Shown one piece after another: positions 9,645 through 19,216 of a DNA stretch of 64,000 nt; within the stretch, counting starts at the first letter, position 1, and each line of letters starts with the position of its first letter. The notes under the pieces are model-generated. The model saw nothing but the letters and a program-made list of their open reading frames with translations, was not told the origin of the DNA and made no database searches. A program made the translations under genes and the position numbers. Source of the DNA: Comamonas sp. GTDB taxonomy: Bacteria > Pseudomonadota > Gammaproteobacteria > Burkholderiales > Burkholderiaceae_C. Location of the stretch: contig JADMKK010000004.1 in the NCBI GenBank assembly GCA_015478895.1, forward strand, positions 21,875 to 85,874, given 5' to 3'.

Positions 9645-10178
9645 ATGTCTCGCGTAGCTAAAGCAAATGTGACCATCCCCGCTGGCGTGGATGTGTCGAT
9701 GACTGCTGACTCCATCAAGGTTAAGGGCAAGGGCGGTGAACTGTCCCAAGCTCTGAATGCTTTGGTGTCCATCAGCAATAACGAAGGCAAGCTGTCGTTT
9801 GCCCCTGTTAACGATTCCCGTGATGCTGACGCACTGGCCGGTACTTTCCGCCAGTTGGTTAACAACATGGTCAAGGGTGTAACCGAAGGCTTCGAAAAGA
9901 AGCTGAGCCTGATCGGCGTGGGTTACAAGGCCTCTGTGCAAGGTTCCAAGCTGAACCTGGCTGTGGGCTTCTCGCACCCCGTTAACTTCGAAGCCCCTCA
10001 AGGCATCACCATCACTACCCCTACTCCGACTGAAATCGTGATTAAGGGTGCTGACCGCCAAGTGGTGGGTCAGCTGGCTGCTGAGATCCGCGCCGTTCGT
10101 CCTCCTGAGCCTTACAAGGGCAAGGGCATCCGCTATGTGGGTGAGAAGGTCGTGATCAAAGAGACCAAGAAGAAGTAA
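9645..10178 (+). CDS. rplF: 50S ribosomal protein L6
   Basis: 177 residues, two L6 domains. The second ends in the conserved '[15 protein letters not shown]' signature. It binds 23S rRNA near the sarcin-ricin loop and the base of the L7/L12 stalk. Gap of 24 nt from rpsH with AAGGAG ribosome site. Confidence 0.98.
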   Translation: MSRVAKANVTIPAGVDVSMTADSIKVKGKGGELSQALNALVSISNNEGKLSFAPVNDSRDADALAGTFRQLVNNMVKGVTEGFEKKLSLIGVGYKASVQGSKLNLAVGFSHPVNFEAPQGITITTPTPTEIVIKGADRQVVGQLAAEIRAVRPPEPYKGKGIRYVGEKVVIKETKKK

Positions 10179-10189
10179 GGAGCTGCAAT

Positions 10190-10555
10190 ATGTTGACCAA
10201 GAAAGAGCAGCGTCTGCGTCGTGCACGCCAAACTCGCATCCGCATTGCACAGCAAGGCGTGGCGCGTTTGAGCGTGAACCGCACGAACCTCCACATCTAC
10301 GCCAGCGTCTTCTCCGAAGACGGCACCAAGGTGTTGGCCACAGCTTCGACTGCCGAAGCTCCTGTGCGCGCACAACTGGGCGCCGCTGGCAAGGGTGGCA
10401 ACGTGGCTGCCGCCACACAAATCGGCAAGTTGATTGCCGAGCGTGCTAAGGCTGCCGGCGTTGAGAAAGTGGCTTTCGACCGCGCCGGTTTTGCATACCA
10501 CGGCCGTGTGAAGGCTTTGGCAGAGGCCGCTCGCGAAGCGGGCCTGCAGTTCTAA
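10190..10555 (+). CDS. rplR: 50S ribosomal protein L18
   Basis: 121 residues. N-terminal basic region '[12 protein letters not shown]' followed by '[16 protein letters not shown]' and the C-terminal '[20 protein letters not shown]' match L18, which carries 5S rRNA to the large subunit together with L5. Gap 11 nt from rplF. Confidence 0.98.
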   Translation: MLTKKEQRLRRARQTRIRIAQQGVARLSVNRTNLHIYASVFSEDGTKVLATASTAEAPVRAQLGAAGKGGNVAAATQIGKLIAERAKAAGVEKVAFDRAGFAYHGRVKALAEAAREAGLQF

Positions 10556-10570
10556 GCGGAGCGGACAAAA

Positions 10571-11092
10571 ATGGCAAAATTTTCCCCCAAAGTGCAAGAC
10601 CAGGCGAATGATGATGGTCTGCGCGAAAAAATGATCGCGGTAAACCGCGTCACCAAGGTGGTAAAGGGCGGTCGTATCCTCGGCTTCGCTGCACTGACCG
10701 TGGTTGGCGACGGTGATGGCCGTATTGGCATGGGTAAGGGCAAGTCGAAAGAAGTGCCTGCAGCCGTGCAAAAGGGCATGGAAGAGTCCCGCCGCAACAT
10801 GATGAAGGTTTCGCTCAAGAGCGGCTCCATCCACCACTCTGTGTTGGGTCATCATGGTGCAGCTCGTGTGGAACTCCATCCAGCTCCCAAGGGTACTGGC
10901 ATTATTGCTGGTGGCCCAATGCGCGCTGTTTTCGAAGTTGTTGGTATCACTGACATCGTGGCCAAAAGCCACGGTTCTTCGAATCCTTACAACATGGTTC
11001 GCGCCACACTCGACGCTTTGAAGAACTCCACGACTCCTTCGGAAGTGGCAGCAAAGCGCGGCAAGTCGGTTGAAGACATCTTCACCGCCTGA
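10571..11092 (+). CDS. rpsE: 30S ribosomal protein S5
   Basis: 173 residues. It has the dsRBD-like N-terminal domain '[19 protein letters not shown]' and the C-terminal '[15 protein letters not shown]'. S5 sits at the mRNA entry side and affects decoding accuracy. It follows rplR by 15 nt. Confidence 0.98.
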   Translation: MAKFSPKVQDQANDDGLREKMIAVNRVTKVVKGGRILGFAALTVVGDGDGRIGMGKGKSKEVPAAVQKGMEESRRNMMKVSLKSGSIHHSVLGHHGAARVELHPAPKGTGIIAGGPMRAVFEVVGITDIVAKSHGSSNPYNMVRATLDALKNSTTPSEVAAKRGKSVEDIFTA

Positions 11093-11106
11093 TCGGAGTC
11101 CAGCAC

Positions 11107-11289
11107 ATGACAACACAACAAACTGTCAAGATTCAGCTGGTTCGTAGCCCCATCAGCACGAAAGAGTCGCACCGCGCGACTGTTCGTGGCCTGGGTCTGC
11201 GCAAGCTGAACAGCGTCAGCGAACTCAAGGACACTCCTGAAGTTCGCGGCATGATCAACAAGATCGCCTACTTGGTGAAGGTTCTGTAA
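11107..11289 (+). CDS. rpmD: 50S ribosomal protein L30
   Basis: 60 residues: '[20 protein letters not shown]' then '[20 protein letters not shown]', the bacterial L30 ferredoxin-like fold. GGAG ribosome site 8 nt before ATG. Located between rpsE and rplO as in the standard spc order. Confidence 0.97.
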   Translation: MTTQQTVKIQLVRSPISTKESHRATVRGLGLRKLNSVSELKDTPEVRGMINKIAYLVKVL

Positions 11290-11299
11290 AGGATTGATG

Positions 11300-11731
11300 A
11301 TGGAACTCAATAGCATCAAGCCTGCAGAAGGCGCCAAGCACGCTAAGCGTCGCGTTGGCCGTGGCATCGGCTCCGGTCTGGGTAAGACTGCCGGTCGTGG
11401 TCACAAGGGTCAAAAATCGCGTTCGGGTGGCTACCACAAGGTAGGCTTCGAAGGTGGTCAAATGCCTTTGCAACGTCGCCTGCCAAAGCGTGGCTTCAAG
11501 TCTTTGACTTTGAAGTTCAATGCTGAAGTCACCTTGGCTGCTCTCGAGCAGTTGGGTCTGGCCGAAGTTGATATCGCAGCACTGAAGCAAGCGGATCTGG
11601 TAGCCTCTAACGCCCTGGTGGTAAAGGTTATCAAGAGCGGTGAGTTGACCAAGGCTATCAAGCTGAGCGGCATTGTCGCTACAGCCGGTGCCAAGGCTGC
11701 CATCGAAGCTGCCGGTGGCAGCATCGCCTGA
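11300..11731 (+). CDS. rplO: 50S ribosomal protein L15
   Basis: 143 residues from the second of two adjacent ATGs, which is better spaced (7 nt) from AAGG and gives the usual '[20 protein letters not shown]'. The N-terminal Gly/Arg-rich extension threads into 23S rRNA. It is a late assembly protein. secY follows after 22 nt. Confidence 0.97.
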   Translation: MELNSIKPAEGAKHAKRRVGRGIGSGLGKTAGRGHKGQKSRSGGYHKVGFEGGQMPLQRRLPKRGFKSLTLKFNAEVTLAALEQLGLAEVDIAALKQADLVASNALVVKVIKSGELTKAIKLSGIVATAGAKAAIEAAGGSIA

Positions 11732-11753
11732 TTAAGTTCTGAAAGAGACATCC

Positions 11754-13067
11754 GTGGCTACTAGCGCAGCTCAAATTGCAAAAACCGGCAAGTTTGGTGA
11801 CTTGCGTCGCCGTCTGGTTTTTCTGTTGCTTGCACTGGTCGTATACCGTATCGGGGCGCATATCCCCGTTCCGGGCATCGATCCAGCGCAGCTGCAGCAG
11901 CTGTTTACTGGTCAGCAGGGCATTCTCAACCTGTTCAATATGTTCTCGGGTGGAGCGCTGGAGCGTTTCACAGTGTTTGCATTGGGAATCATGCCGTATA
12001 TTTCGGCATCGATCATCATGCAGCTGATGACGTACGTCGTCCCTACATTTGAACAACTGAAAAAAGAAGGTGAAGCGGGTCGTCGCAAGATTACCCAGTT
12101 CACTCGCTATGGCACTTTGGGCCTGGCTCTTTTCCAGTCGTTGGGTATTGCTGTGGCTTTGGAAAGCTCTCCAGGACTGGTGCTTGATCCAGGCATGGGC
12201 TTCCGCATCACTGCGGTAGTCAGCCTGACAGCAGGTACTTTATTCCTGATGTGGCTCGGTGAGCAAATCACAGAACGTGGTTTGGGCAACGGTATTTCCA
12301 TCCTGATTTTTGCTGGTATTGCCGCAGGCTTGCCCAGCTCAATTGGTGGTTTGCTGGAGCTGGTTCGCACCGGTGCCATGAGCATCCTGGCCGCGATCTT
12401 CATTGTCCTCGTTGTGGCAGCAGTGACGTATTTCGTCGTGTTTGTCGAAAGAGGTCAACGCAAGATCTTGGTGAATTACGCACGCCGCCAAGTCGGTAAC
12501 AAGGTGTACGGGGGGCAGTCTTCGCACTTGCCTTTGAAGTTGAATATGGCAGGCGTGATTCCTCCCATCTTTGCTTCTTCGATCATCTTGTTACCAGCAA
12601 CCGTGGTGAATTGGTTCAGTGCTGGAGAATCTATGCGCTGGTTAAAGGACATTGCAGCGACGTTGACCCCTGGTCAACCGATTTATGTGATGCTCTACGC
12701 TGCCGCAATTATTTTCTTTTGCTTCTTCTATACGGCGCTCGTGTTTAATAGTCGCGAGACTGCTGATAATTTGAAGAAAAGTGGTGCTTTCATTCCCGGA
12801 ATTCGTCCCGGAGATCAGACGGCCCGCTACATTGACAAAATTCTGGTGCGCTTGACACTAGCTGGTGCCATCTACATTACGTTTGTCTGTTTGCTGCCTG
12901 AGTTCATGATCTTGAAGTACAACGTTCCGTTCTACTTCGGTGGTACGTCACTACTCATTATTGTGGTGGTCACCATGGACTTTATGGCGCAGGTGCAGAA
13001 CTACATGATGTCGCAACAGTATGAGTCCCTTCTTAAGAAGGCCAACTTCAAGGCATCAGGTCACTGA
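11754..13067 (+). CDS. secY: Preprotein translocase subunit SecY
   Basis: 437 residues starting at GTG (11754). It is the pore subunit of the SecYEG translocon in the inner membrane, with ten hydrophobic segments and the typical loops '[20 protein letters not shown]', '[16 protein letters not shown]', and '[20 protein letters not shown]' before TM6. The codon choice is less biased than in the ribosomal genes around it. It is followed by an unusual 141-nt gap with a perfect stem-loop, and not by infA. Confidence 0.97.
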   Translation: MATSAAQIAKTGKFGDLRRRLVFLLLALVVYRIGAHIPVPGIDPAQLQQLFTGQQGILNLFNMFSGGALERFTVFALGIMPYISASIIMQLMTYVVPTFEQLKKEGEAGRRKITQFTRYGTLGLALFQSLGIAVALESSPGLVLDPGMGFRITAVVSLTAGTLFLMWLGEQITERGLGNGISILIFAGIAAGLPSSIGGLLELVRTGAMSILAAIFIVLVVAAVTYFVVFVERGQRKILVNYARRQVGNKVYGGQSSHLPLKLNMAGVIPPIFASSIILLPATVVNWFSAGESMRWLKDIAATLTPGQPIYVMLYAAAIIFFCFFYTALVFNSRETADNLKKSGAFIPGIRPGDQTARYIDKILVRLTLAGAIYITFVCLLPEFMILKYNVPFYFGGTSLLIIVVVTMDFMAQVQNYMMSQQYESLLKKANFKASGH

Positions 13068-13080
13068 GATATGAAGGCCG

Positions 13081-13107
13081 TTCCTTCCAGAAAACCTCTG
13101 GAAGGAA
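13081..13107 (+). other. Perfect 10-bp stem-loop between secY and rpmJ
   Basis: TTCCTTCCAG / CTGGAAGGAA with loop AAAACCT. There is no T-tract after it, so it is unlikely to be a simple terminator. It may be an mRNA-processing or attenuation element. Confidence 0.6.
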
Positions 13108-13208
13108 ATCCCATAACAGGCAAGTATGAGTGCTCTAAGCTCTTTCACGGTCACAGGCAGTGTCCAGGTCGAAAGAGTAAAACGGATGCAAAGTTTTAGG
13201 AGAATGAA

Positions 13209-13322
13209 ATGAGAGTTTCGGCTTCGGTCAAGAAAATCTGCCGCAACTGCAAGATCATCCGCCGTAAAGGCGTGGTTCGCGTGATCTGCACAGACCAGCG
13301 CCATAAGCAGCGCCAGGGCTGA
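13209..13322 (+). CDS. rpmJ: 50S ribosomal protein L36
   Basis: 37 residues, too short for most ORF lists. Translation starts '[20 protein letters not shown]' and carries the zinc ribbon C11, C14, C27 and H32, so it is the C-plus (zinc) form of L36. A TTAGGAG ribosome site lies about 6 nt before ATG. rpsM follows after 22 nt. It binds the 23S rRNA domain V/VI region late in assembly. Confidence 0.96.
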   Translation: MRVSASVKKICRNCKIIRRKGVVRVICTDQRHKQRQG

Positions 13323-13344
13323 TTTAAAGTATTAGAGGACTAAT

Positions 13345-13710
13345 ATGGCACGTATTGCTGGTATTAACATCCCGCCCCATAAGCATGCTGAAATCGGCCT
13401 GACCGCCATTTACGGTATTGGTCGTACGACCGCTCGCAAAATTTGCGAAGCTTGTGGCATTGACTACGCTAAGAAGATCAAGGAATTGACCGACGCGGAT
13501 CTGGAAAAGATCCGTGACCAACTGGCTTCCCTGACTCTGGAAGGTGACCTGCGTCGTGAAACCACGATGAACATCAAGCGTTTGATGGACATCGGTTGCT
13601 ACCGTGGTTTCCGTCATCGTCGTGGTCTGCCTATGCGCGGTCAACGTACACGTACCAATGCCCGCACTCGCAAGGGTCCGCGCAAGGGCGCTGCGGGTCT
13701 GAAGAAATAA
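13345..13710 (+). CDS. rpsM: 30S ribosomal protein S13
   Basis: 121 residues with the helix-two-turns-helix '[18 protein letters not shown]' and the C-terminal basic tail '[19 protein letters not shown]'. It is the first gene of the alpha-operon section and forms bridges to the 50S subunit. In E. coli a pseudoknot before rpsM binds S4; here only 22 nt separate it from rpmJ. Confidence 0.98.
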   Translation: MARIAGINIPPHKHAEIGLTAIYGIGRTTARKICEACGIDYAKKIKELTDADLEKIRDQLASLTLEGDLRRETTMNIKRLMDIGCYRGFRHRRGLPMRGQRTRTNARTRKGPRKGAAGLKK

Positions 13711-13727
13711 GGGATTGAGAGATCACT

Positions 13728-14129
13728 ATGGCAAAGGCACAAAACAACGCTGCAGCACGTGTTCGTAAGAAAGTTCGCAAGAACATTTCTGACGGTATTG
13801 CGCACGTGCACGCTTCGTTCAACAACACGATCATCACCATCACCGACCGTCAAGGCAATGCTTTGTCGTGGGCTTCGTCGGGTGGCCAAGGCTTCAAGGG
13901 TTCGCGCAAGTCGACTCCTTTTGCAGCTCAGGTTGCTTCGGAAGTGGCTGGTCGTGCTGCGATCGAACAAGGTATCAAGAACCTGGACGTCGAAATCAAG
14001 GGACCCGGCCCTGGCCGTGAATCTTCGGTTCGCGCCTTGGGTGCATTGGGTATCCGTATCACTTCCATCGCGGACGTGACACCGGTTCCTCACAACGGCT
14101 GCCGCCCTCAAAAGCGTCGTCGTATTTAA
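13728..14129 (+). CDS. rpsK: 30S ribosomal protein S11
   Basis: 133 residues. Diagnostic blocks are '[20 protein letters not shown]' and the C-terminal '[18 protein letters not shown]'. It lines the mRNA exit on the 30S platform. It follows rpsM by 17 nt and is followed by a 91-nt gap containing two hairpins. Confidence 0.98.
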   Translation: MAKAQNNAAARVRKKVRKNISDGIAHVHASFNNTIITITDRQGNALSWASSGGQGFKGSRKSTPFAAQVASEVAGRAAIEQGIKNLDVEIKGPGPGRESSVRALGALGIRITSIADVTPVPHNGCRPQKRRRI

Positions 14130-14145
14130 TTTTTGTAAGCCCACC

Positions 14146-14197
14146 GCCACCCGGGCTGTCGTATGACACCCCGGGTGGCTCCCGTGTGAATACACGG
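14146..14197 (+). other. Two adjacent stem-loops upstream of rpsD
   Basis: First stem GCCACCCGGG / CCCGGGTGGC (14146-14155 with 14170-14179, loop 14 nt); second stem CCGTGT / ACACGG (14182-14187 with 14192-14197, loop GAAT). They sit 24 nt before the rpsD start. S4 autoregulates the alpha operon in E. coli, so a regulatory role is possible but unproven. Confidence 0.6.
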
Positions 14198-14220
14198 TAG
14201 ATGACATAAAGGAAGCTCAA

Positions 14221-14844
14221 GTGGCACGCTATCTCGGCCCCAAGGCCAAACTCTCCCGCCGTGAAGGCACCGACCTGTTTCTGAAGAGCGCACGTCGCTC
14301 GATCGCGGACAAGTCCAAGTTCGAAACCAAGCCTGGCCAACACGGCCGCACATCGGGTCAGCGTACGTCTGACTACGGTCTGCAACTGCGTGAAAAGCAG
14401 AAGGTCAAGCGCATGTACGGCGTGCTGGAAAAGCAATTCCGCCGTTACTTCGAAGCTGCTGACCAGAAGAAGGGCAACACCGGCGCGAACTTGCTGGCTC
14501 TGCTGGAAACTCGTCTGGACAACGTGGTCTACCGTATGGGCTTTGGCTCTACACGCGCTGAAGCACGTCAGTTGGTATCCCACAAGGCGATCACTGTGAA
14601 CGGTCAATCTGTGAACATTGCTTCGTACTTGGTTAAGGCTGGTGACGTAGTTGCTGTGCGCGAAAAATCCAAGAAGCAAGCCCGTATTGTTGAAGCTATG
14701 CAATTGGCTCAGCAAGTTGGCTTCCCTGCTTGGGTTGAAGTGAGCTTGGACAAGGCCGAAGGTACTTTCAAGCAAGTGCCTGACCGCGACCAGTTCGCAG
14801 CTGACGTCAACGAATCGTTGATCGTCGAGTTGTACTCGCGTTAA
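14221..14844 (+). CDS. rpsD: 30S ribosomal protein S4 (zinc-free form)
   Basis: 207 residues, GTG start at 14221 behind AAAGGAAG. N-terminal '[19 protein letters not shown]' has no CxxC zinc cluster. S4 domain '[20 protein letters not shown]' and '[15 protein letters not shown]' follow. It nucleates 30S assembly on the 5' domain of 16S rRNA and is the usual alpha-operon repressor. Confidence 0.98.
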   Translation: MARYLGPKAKLSRREGTDLFLKSARRSIADKSKFETKPGQHGRTSGQRTSDYGLQLREKQKVKRMYGVLEKQFRRYFEAADQKKGNTGANLLALLETRLDNVVYRMGFGSTRAEARQLVSHKAITVNGQSVNIASYLVKAGDVVAVREKSKKQARIVEAMQLAQQVGFPAWVEVSLDKAEGTFKQVPDRDQFAADVNESLIVELYSR

Positions 14845-14879
14845 TAGTTGTTCCGGTTAATTTATTAACCAACCCCGTC

Positions 14880-14907
14880 CCTAAACCGCGAGGCATCGCG
14901 GTTTAGG
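14880..14907 (+). other. 12-bp stem-loop upstream of rpoA
   Basis: CCTAAACCGCGA / TCGCGGTTTAGG with a GGCA tetraloop, in the 117-nt rpsD-rpoA gap. There is no T-tract, so simple termination is unlikely; an RNase processing site or attenuation element is plausible. Confidence 0.65.
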
Positions 14908-14961
14908 TGCTTCACCAGCCTTACCGGTGTAACGAGCCGGGGGTATTGAGAGGAAGTCTGC

Positions 14962-15960
14962 ATGCAAACAAATTTGCTGAAACCCAAGACGATCAATGTT
15001 GAGCAGCTTGGCCACAACCGTGCCAAGGTGACTTTGGAGCCGTTCGAGCGTGGCTATGGCCATACGCTGGGCAATGCCCTGCGCCGCGTGCTGCTGTCGT
15101 CCATGGTGGGTTATGCAGCGACGGAAGTCACCATTGCTGGCGTTCTGCACGAGTATTCGTCCATTGATGGCGTGCAAGAAGATGTGGTTAGCATCCTCTT
15201 GAACCTCAAGGGCGTCGTGTTCAAGTTGCACAATCGTGACGAAGTCACCCTGAGCCTGCGCAAAGACGGCGAAGGCGTGGTCACTGCCCGTGACATCCAG
15301 ACTCCCCATGACGTTGAGATCATCAATCCTGACCACGTGATTGCCAACCTGTCGCAAGGCGGCAAGCTGGACATGCAGATCAAGGTGGAAAAGGGCCGTG
15401 GCTATGTGCCCGGTAACGTGCGTCGCTATGGCGATGAGTCGACCAAGTCGATCGGCCGTATCGTGTTGGACGCATCGTTCTCTCCAGTTCGTCGCGTGAG
15501 CTACACCGTGGAATCTGCCCGTGTAGAGCAGCGTACCGATCTGGACAAGCTGGTTGTCGAAATCGAAACCAATGGCGCTATTAACTCTGAAGATGCAGTG
15601 CGCGCATCGGCCAAGATCTTGGTCGAGCAGCTGGCTGTGTTTGCTCAGCTGGACGGCGAGTTCGGCGAAGGCGGCATCCTGCAAGCTGGCGGCAGCCGTA
15701 CCACGGCTCAGACGTTCGATCCTATCTTGCTGCGTCCTGTGGACGAACTGGAATTGACCGTACGTTCCGCAAACTGCTTGAAGGCAGAAAACATTTACTA
15801 CATCGGTGATCTGATTCAGCGCACCGAGAACGAGCTCTTGAAGACTCCTAACTTGGGTCGCAAGTCGCTCAACGAAATCAAGGAAGTCTTGGCTTCCCGT
15901 GGTCTGACTCTGGGCATGAAGCTCGAGAACTGGCCACCAGCAGGCCTGGAAAAGCGTTAA
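14962..15960 (+). CDS. rpoA: DNA-directed RNA polymerase alpha subunit
   Basis: 332 residues (E. coli 329). N-terminal dimerisation domain with '[20 protein letters not shown]', a flexible linker around residues 235-250, and the alpha-CTD with '[20 protein letters not shown]' and '[14 protein letters not shown]', which binds UP elements and activators. GAGAGGAA ribosome site precedes the ATG. Confidence 0.98.
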   Translation: MQTNLLKPKTINVEQLGHNRAKVTLEPFERGYGHTLGNALRRVLLSSMVGYAATEVTIAGVLHEYSSIDGVQEDVVSILLNLKGVVFKLHNRDEVTLSLRKDGEGVVTARDIQTPHDVEIINPDHVIANLSQGGKLDMQIKVEKGRGYVPGNVRRYGDESTKSIGRIVLDASFSPVRRVSYTVESARVEQRTDLDKLVVEIETNGAINSEDAVRASAKILVEQLAVFAQLDGEFGEGGILQAGGSRTTAQTFDPILLRPVDELELTVRSANCLKAENIYYIGDLIQRTENELLKTPNLGRKSLNEIKEVLASRGLTLGMKLENWPPAGLEKR

Positions 15961-15983
15961 TTCGCAGCTTCAAGCTATAATCG

Positions 15984-16020
15984 CTGGCTCTTTATCTGCA
16001 AGGGTGAAGAGCCAGTTATT
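15984..16020 (+). other. Stem-loop with T-rich tail between rpoA and rplQ
   Basis: CTGGCTCTT / AAGAGCCAG (15984-15992 with 16007-16015) followed by TTATTTTTC. It looks like a weak intrinsic terminator or attenuator inside the operon, which would lower rplQ transcription relative to rpoA. A TATAAT just upstream (15976-15981) lacks a good -35. Confidence 0.6.
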
Positions 16021-16089
16021 TTTCACATACGTGCACCGAGCGGTACCTGATTACGGCCACTCGACCAAACTACCTAAAAGGAAAGCACC

Positions 16090-16467
16090 ATGCGCCACGG
16101 CAACGGACTCCGTAAACTCAATCGTACTTCTTCGCACCGCAAGGCGATGCTGCAGAACATGATGAATTCCTTGATCGAACACGAAGCGATCAAAACCACC
16201 GTTCCTAAGGCTAAGGAACTGCGCCGCGTGATCGAGCCTATGATCACTCTGGCCAAGGTTGACACTGTGGCCAACCGCCGTTTGGCGTTTGACCGTCTGC
16301 GTGACCGCGACAGCGTCACCAAGCTGTTCAACGTGCTGGGCCCCCGCAACGCACAGCGTCCTGGCGGCTACACACGTATCCTGAAGATGGGCTTCCGCGT
16401 TGGCGACAATGCCCCCATGGCTTACGTAGAACTGGTTGAAGTAGCTCCTGAAGCTGCAGCAGAGTAA
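16090..16467 (+). CDS. rplQ: 50S ribosomal protein L17
   Basis: 125 residues starting '[20 protein letters not shown]', with '[20 protein letters not shown]' and '[20 protein letters not shown]' as in all bacterial L17. AAAGGAAAG ribosome site. It ends the alpha operon and lies 25 nt upstream of the tRNA gene. Confidence 0.98.
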   Translation: MRHGNGLRKLNRTSSHRKAMLQNMMNSLIEHEAIKTTVPKAKELRRVIEPMITLAKVDTVANRRLAFDRLRDRDSVTKLFNVLGPRNAQRPGGYTRILKMGFRVGDNAPMAYVELVEVAPEAAAE

Positions 16468-16473
16468 TTTCTC

Positions 16474-16482
16474 TGCTATAAT
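16474..16482 (+). promoter_or_regulatory. Extended -10 promoter of tRNA-fMet
   Basis: TGCTATAAT: a TGn extended -10 with perfect TATAAT at 16477-16482, about 10 bp before the tRNA 5' end. No good -35 is seen. It starts right after the rplQ stop codon. Confidence 0.6.
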
Positions 16483-16492
16483 TTGAAAATAT

Positions 16493-16569
<77 letters not shown>

Positions 16570-16573
16570 AATC

Positions 16574-16607
16574 AAAAACCCTGTTGAAGCAACTCAACAG
16601 GGTTTTT
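16574..16607 (+). terminator. Terminator after tRNA-fMet
   Basis: AAAAACCCTGTTGA / TCAACAGGGTTTTT, 14-bp stem, loop AGCAAC, followed by Ts. It probably ends both tRNA and alpha-operon read-through. Confidence 0.9.
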
Positions 16608-16812
16608 TGTTGCCCGCAAAAACTGCTGCTTTTCCAGATCGGCAGGCCTGCTGTAGATGGCGCTGCGGGCTGGTACGCATTGTCCCCAAGTTGCTCCCAA
16701 GCGTGGGCAATTGCGTTGACCTTGCGGCAGACCGGCGCGGCTGGGGCGGTGTCTGCAAGGCTATCGGCTTGCTGCCACAATGGCGCCCCTTGAACTTCGG
16801 CGTCCGCTTTTT
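16608..16812. other. Non-coding stretch between tRNA terminator and Hsp70 gene
   Basis: About 200 bp. No reading frame in it shows protein-like composition that I can support, and I see no repeat of the tRNA 3' end that would mark an attachment site. It is followed by a copy of the palindrome family. Confidence 0.4.
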
Positions 16813-16905
16813 AAAATGAGAGCTGGTTGCCCTTGTCTATCCTTGTTTTCAATATGTTTTGGCACGCAAAGCAAGGATTGGCTAGGGCAAGCAGCTTCAC
16901 TTTTT
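16813..16905. repeat. Dispersed intergenic palindrome, copy 2 (long form)
   Basis: Left arm AAAATGAGAGCTGGTTGCCC + TTG; right arm GGGCAAGCAGCTTCACTTTTT. Inner arms CCTTG-TTTT and AAAGCAAGG also pair. It lies 36 bp upstream of the hsp70-like gene, so it may be in its 5' region. Confidence 0.75.
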
Positions 16906-16941
16906 GAGAAAGCTGGGCCGCGCATCTGAATTTTTTCGCGC

Positions 16942-18192
16942 ATGCAGATTCTCTCGAACACCACCCTGGGCATTGACTTCGGCACTTCCAACTCCGCCAT
17001 GTCGTGGCGCACGCAAGGCCAAACCGCACAATTGCTGCCCCTGGAAGGCTGTGCAGGCGCCATGCCTACGGCGCTGTTTTTCAACTACGAAGACGGCACC
17101 ACGCACTATGGCCGCGATGCGATGAAGCAATATCTGGCCGGTGAAGAGGGCCGCCTGATGCGCTCGCTCAAAAGCTTGCTGGGGAGCAGTTTGCTGCAAG
17201 ACAAAACCGCTGTACACGGCAAGCTGGTGAGTTACCAGGATGTGATTGCCATGTTCCTTAAACACTTGGCACAGCAGGCGCAACAGCATATGGGTGGCAT
17301 GCCTGAGCGCGTAGTGCTGGGCCGGCCCGTCCACTTTGTGGATGGCAACCCTGAGCGCGATGCGCTGGCGCAATCGGCGCTGGAAGCGGCGGCGCACACG
17401 GCAGGTTTCAAGGAAGTGGCTTTCCAGCTCGAACCCATTGCGGCCGCGCTGGACTATGAGCAGCGGTTGACCCAAGCGTCGTGCATTTTGGTGGTGGACA
17501 TTGGCGGCGGTACGTCGGACTTCACCGTAGTGCGCTTGGGGCCGCAGTACGCGGGCAAGCTGGATCGCACGCAAGACATTCTGGCCACCACGGGCGTGCA
17601 TATTGGCGGCACGGACTTTGACTACAAGCTCAACGTGGCTGAAGTGCAGCCCTTGCTGGGCCTGGGCCACATCGGCCCCAGTGGCCGCGAAGTGCCTAGC
17701 CGTACGTTCTATGACCTGTCTACCTGGCACCTGATCCAGTGGCTGTATACCGCCAAGTCCATGCGCGAGGTGGCGGCGCTGCGCAACGACTTTAGCGACC
17801 GCAACCTGCATGCCCGCCTGATGCGGGTGCTGGAAGAGCAGGCCGGCCACCGCTTGGCCGATGCGGTGGAGCAAGCCAAGATCGGTGCCTCCAGCACTGC
17901 CGCTACGGCGCTGATGGATTTGGGCTGGGTCGAAAGCGGTCTGGCAGCGCAAATTTCGCCCCAAGGGCTGGAGCAGCATTTGCAGGCGTTGCTGGCGGAG
18001 GTGGTGACCTGCGCTGAGGAATGCGTGACGATGGCAGGCCTGCGCAAGGAGCAGATCACCGCGCTGTATTTGACCGGTGGCTCGTCTGCGCTGCAAACCC
18101 TGCGCGATGCGCTGAAAGTGGCGTTCCCGACCACGCCGCAAGTGGCAGGGGATTTGTTTGGGGGTGTGGCGTCGGGTTTGGCATACGCCTAA
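16942..18192 (+). CDS. yegD: Hsp70 family protein, YegD type
   Basis: 416 residues, an actin-like ATPase domain without the substrate-binding and lid domains of DnaK. Phosphate-1 motif 'LGIDFGTSNSAMSW' at residues 8-21, phosphate-2 'ILVVDIGGGTSDFTVV' near 185, and adenosine motif 'LTGGSSALQTL' near 375. E. coli YegD (450 aa) is the closest described member; its cellular role is not settled. No co-chaperone genes are nearby. The ATG at 16942 has no strong ribosome site. It is followed by a short palindrome copy and convergent rsmI. Confidence 0.87.
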   Translation: MQILSNTTLGIDFGTSNSAMSWRTQGQTAQLLPLEGCAGAMPTALFFNYEDGTTHYGRDAMKQYLAGEEGRLMRSLKSLLGSSLLQDKTAVHGKLVSYQDVIAMFLKHLAQQAQQHMGGMPERVVLGRPVHFVDGNPERDALAQSALEAAAHTAGFKEVAFQLEPIAAALDYEQRLTQASCILVVDIGGGTSDFTVVRLGPQYAGKLDRTQDILATTGVHIGGTDFDYKLNVAEVQPLLGLGHIGPSGREVPSRTFYDLSTWHLIQWLYTAKSMREVAALRNDFSDRNLHARLMRVLEEQAGHRLADAVEQAKIGASSTAATALMDLGWVESGLAAQISPQGLEQHLQALLAEVVTCAEECVTMAGLRKEQITALYLTGGSSALQTLRDALKVAFPTTPQVAGDLFGGVASGLAYA

Positions 18193-18195
18193 ATA

Positions 18196-18240
18196 TGTAG
18201 CTACCAGCCCTTGTCCCATAAGGGCTAGAGCCTTTTTTTG
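18196..18240. repeat. Dispersed intergenic palindrome, copy 3 (short form)
   Basis: TAGCTACCAGCCCTT-gtcccat-AAGGGCTAGAGCC followed by TTTTTTT. It sits between convergent yegD and rsmI and could terminate transcription from the plus strand. Confidence 0.75.
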
Positions 18241-18292
18241 ATTGACGCTGGCTTGGGCTTTGAGGGCAGAGGCCGCGCGGCAAGCTCAAAAA

Positions 18293-19216
18293 CTATTCCT
18301 GGTCGCTTTCTCGCTTAATTTCCAAGGCCCGCTCATACAGCGTATTGCGATTCCCACCGGTGATTTCGGCGGTCAGCTTCACCGCTGTCTTGGTCGGCAA
18401 CTCTGCCAACAACAAACGCAGTACGCGTTCGGCCTCACTGCTTTCCTGCTGCACTTCCACCGGGTGCAGCACCACCACAAACTCGCCCTTGCTGCGGGTG
18501 GATTCCGCGTCCAGCCAGACCGCCACATCTTGTGCGGCATGCGTGGTGATTTGCTCAAACTGCTTGGTGATCTCGCGCGCCAGGGTCACTTTGCGCTCGC
18601 CCAGCACGGCCAGGGCCTTGGCCATTTCCTGGATGCGGTGCGGGGCCTCCAGCAGCACGATGCAGCGCGGTTCGTCGGCCAGTTTTTGCACCGCAGTCTG
18701 GCGCTCTGCATTTTTGGTGGGCAAAAAACCGGCAAACACAAAACCACCATCACCTTGGCCCGGTGGCACGCAACCGGCCACGCACAGGGCGCTGGTGATG
18801 GAACTGGCACCGGGCAGCGGCATGCTGCGCAGGCCGTGCGCGGCCAAGGCGGCACACAGGCGCGCGCCGGGGTCGCTGACGCCGGGGGTGCCAGCGTCAC
18901 TCACATAAGCGATGCGCTGGCCTTGCTGCAGCCGGGCGATGATGCCAGCGGCCGCTTCGGCCTCGTTGTGCTGGTGTACGGCCAGCAGCTGGCTGCCGGA
19001 GCGCTCCATGCCGTACGAGCGCAGCATGCCTTGCGTGTGGCGTGTGTCTTCGCAGGCGATTGCATCCACCATTTGCAGCACATGCAGGCTGCGCAGCGAG
19101 ATGTCGGCCAGATTACCGATGGGCGTAGCCACCACATACAGGACACCCTGTGGATAATTTTGCGAGGCAGCCGCATCACGCGCTGCTGTCAATGCCGAAG
19201 CGAAAGAGGCACTCAA
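18293..19216 (-). CDS. rsmI: 16S rRNA 2'-O-methyltransferase RsmI (C1402)
   Basis: 307 residues if the TTG at 19216 is the start; AAGGA lies 7 nt before it on the minus strand and the product then begins 'SASFASALTAARDAAASQN'. The tetrapyrrole-methylase fold is shown by 'LYVVATPIGNLADISLRSL' and 'YVSDAGTPGVSDPGARLC'. RsmI 2'-O-methylates C1402 in the ribosomal P site. The start codon touches the ATG of divergent yraN at base 19216, so both genes carry their ribosome sites inside the other's coding sequence. The rsmI-yraN-diaA-dolP neighbourhood is the same as in E. coli, minus lpoA. Confidence 0.88.
   Translation of the reverse strand: MSASFASALTAARDAAASQNYPQGVLYVVATPIGNLADISLRSLHVLQMVDAIACEDTRHTQGMLRSYGMERSGSQLLAVHQHNEAEAAAGIIARLQQGQRIAYVSDAGTPGVSDPGARLCAALAAHGLRSMPLPGASSITSALCVAGCVPPGQGDGGFVFAGFLPTKNAERQTAVQKLADEPRCIVLLEAPHRIQEMAKALAVLGERKVTLAREITKQFEQITTHAAQDVAVWLDAESTRSKGEFVVVLHPVEVQQESSEAERVLRLLLAELPTKTAVKLTAEITGGNRNTLYERALEIKRESDQE

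Noticed and set aside
13126..13212. 28-codon frame as an infA remnant
   Set aside because: Its sequence shares no IF-1 features; listed only as a finding about the gap, not as a gene.
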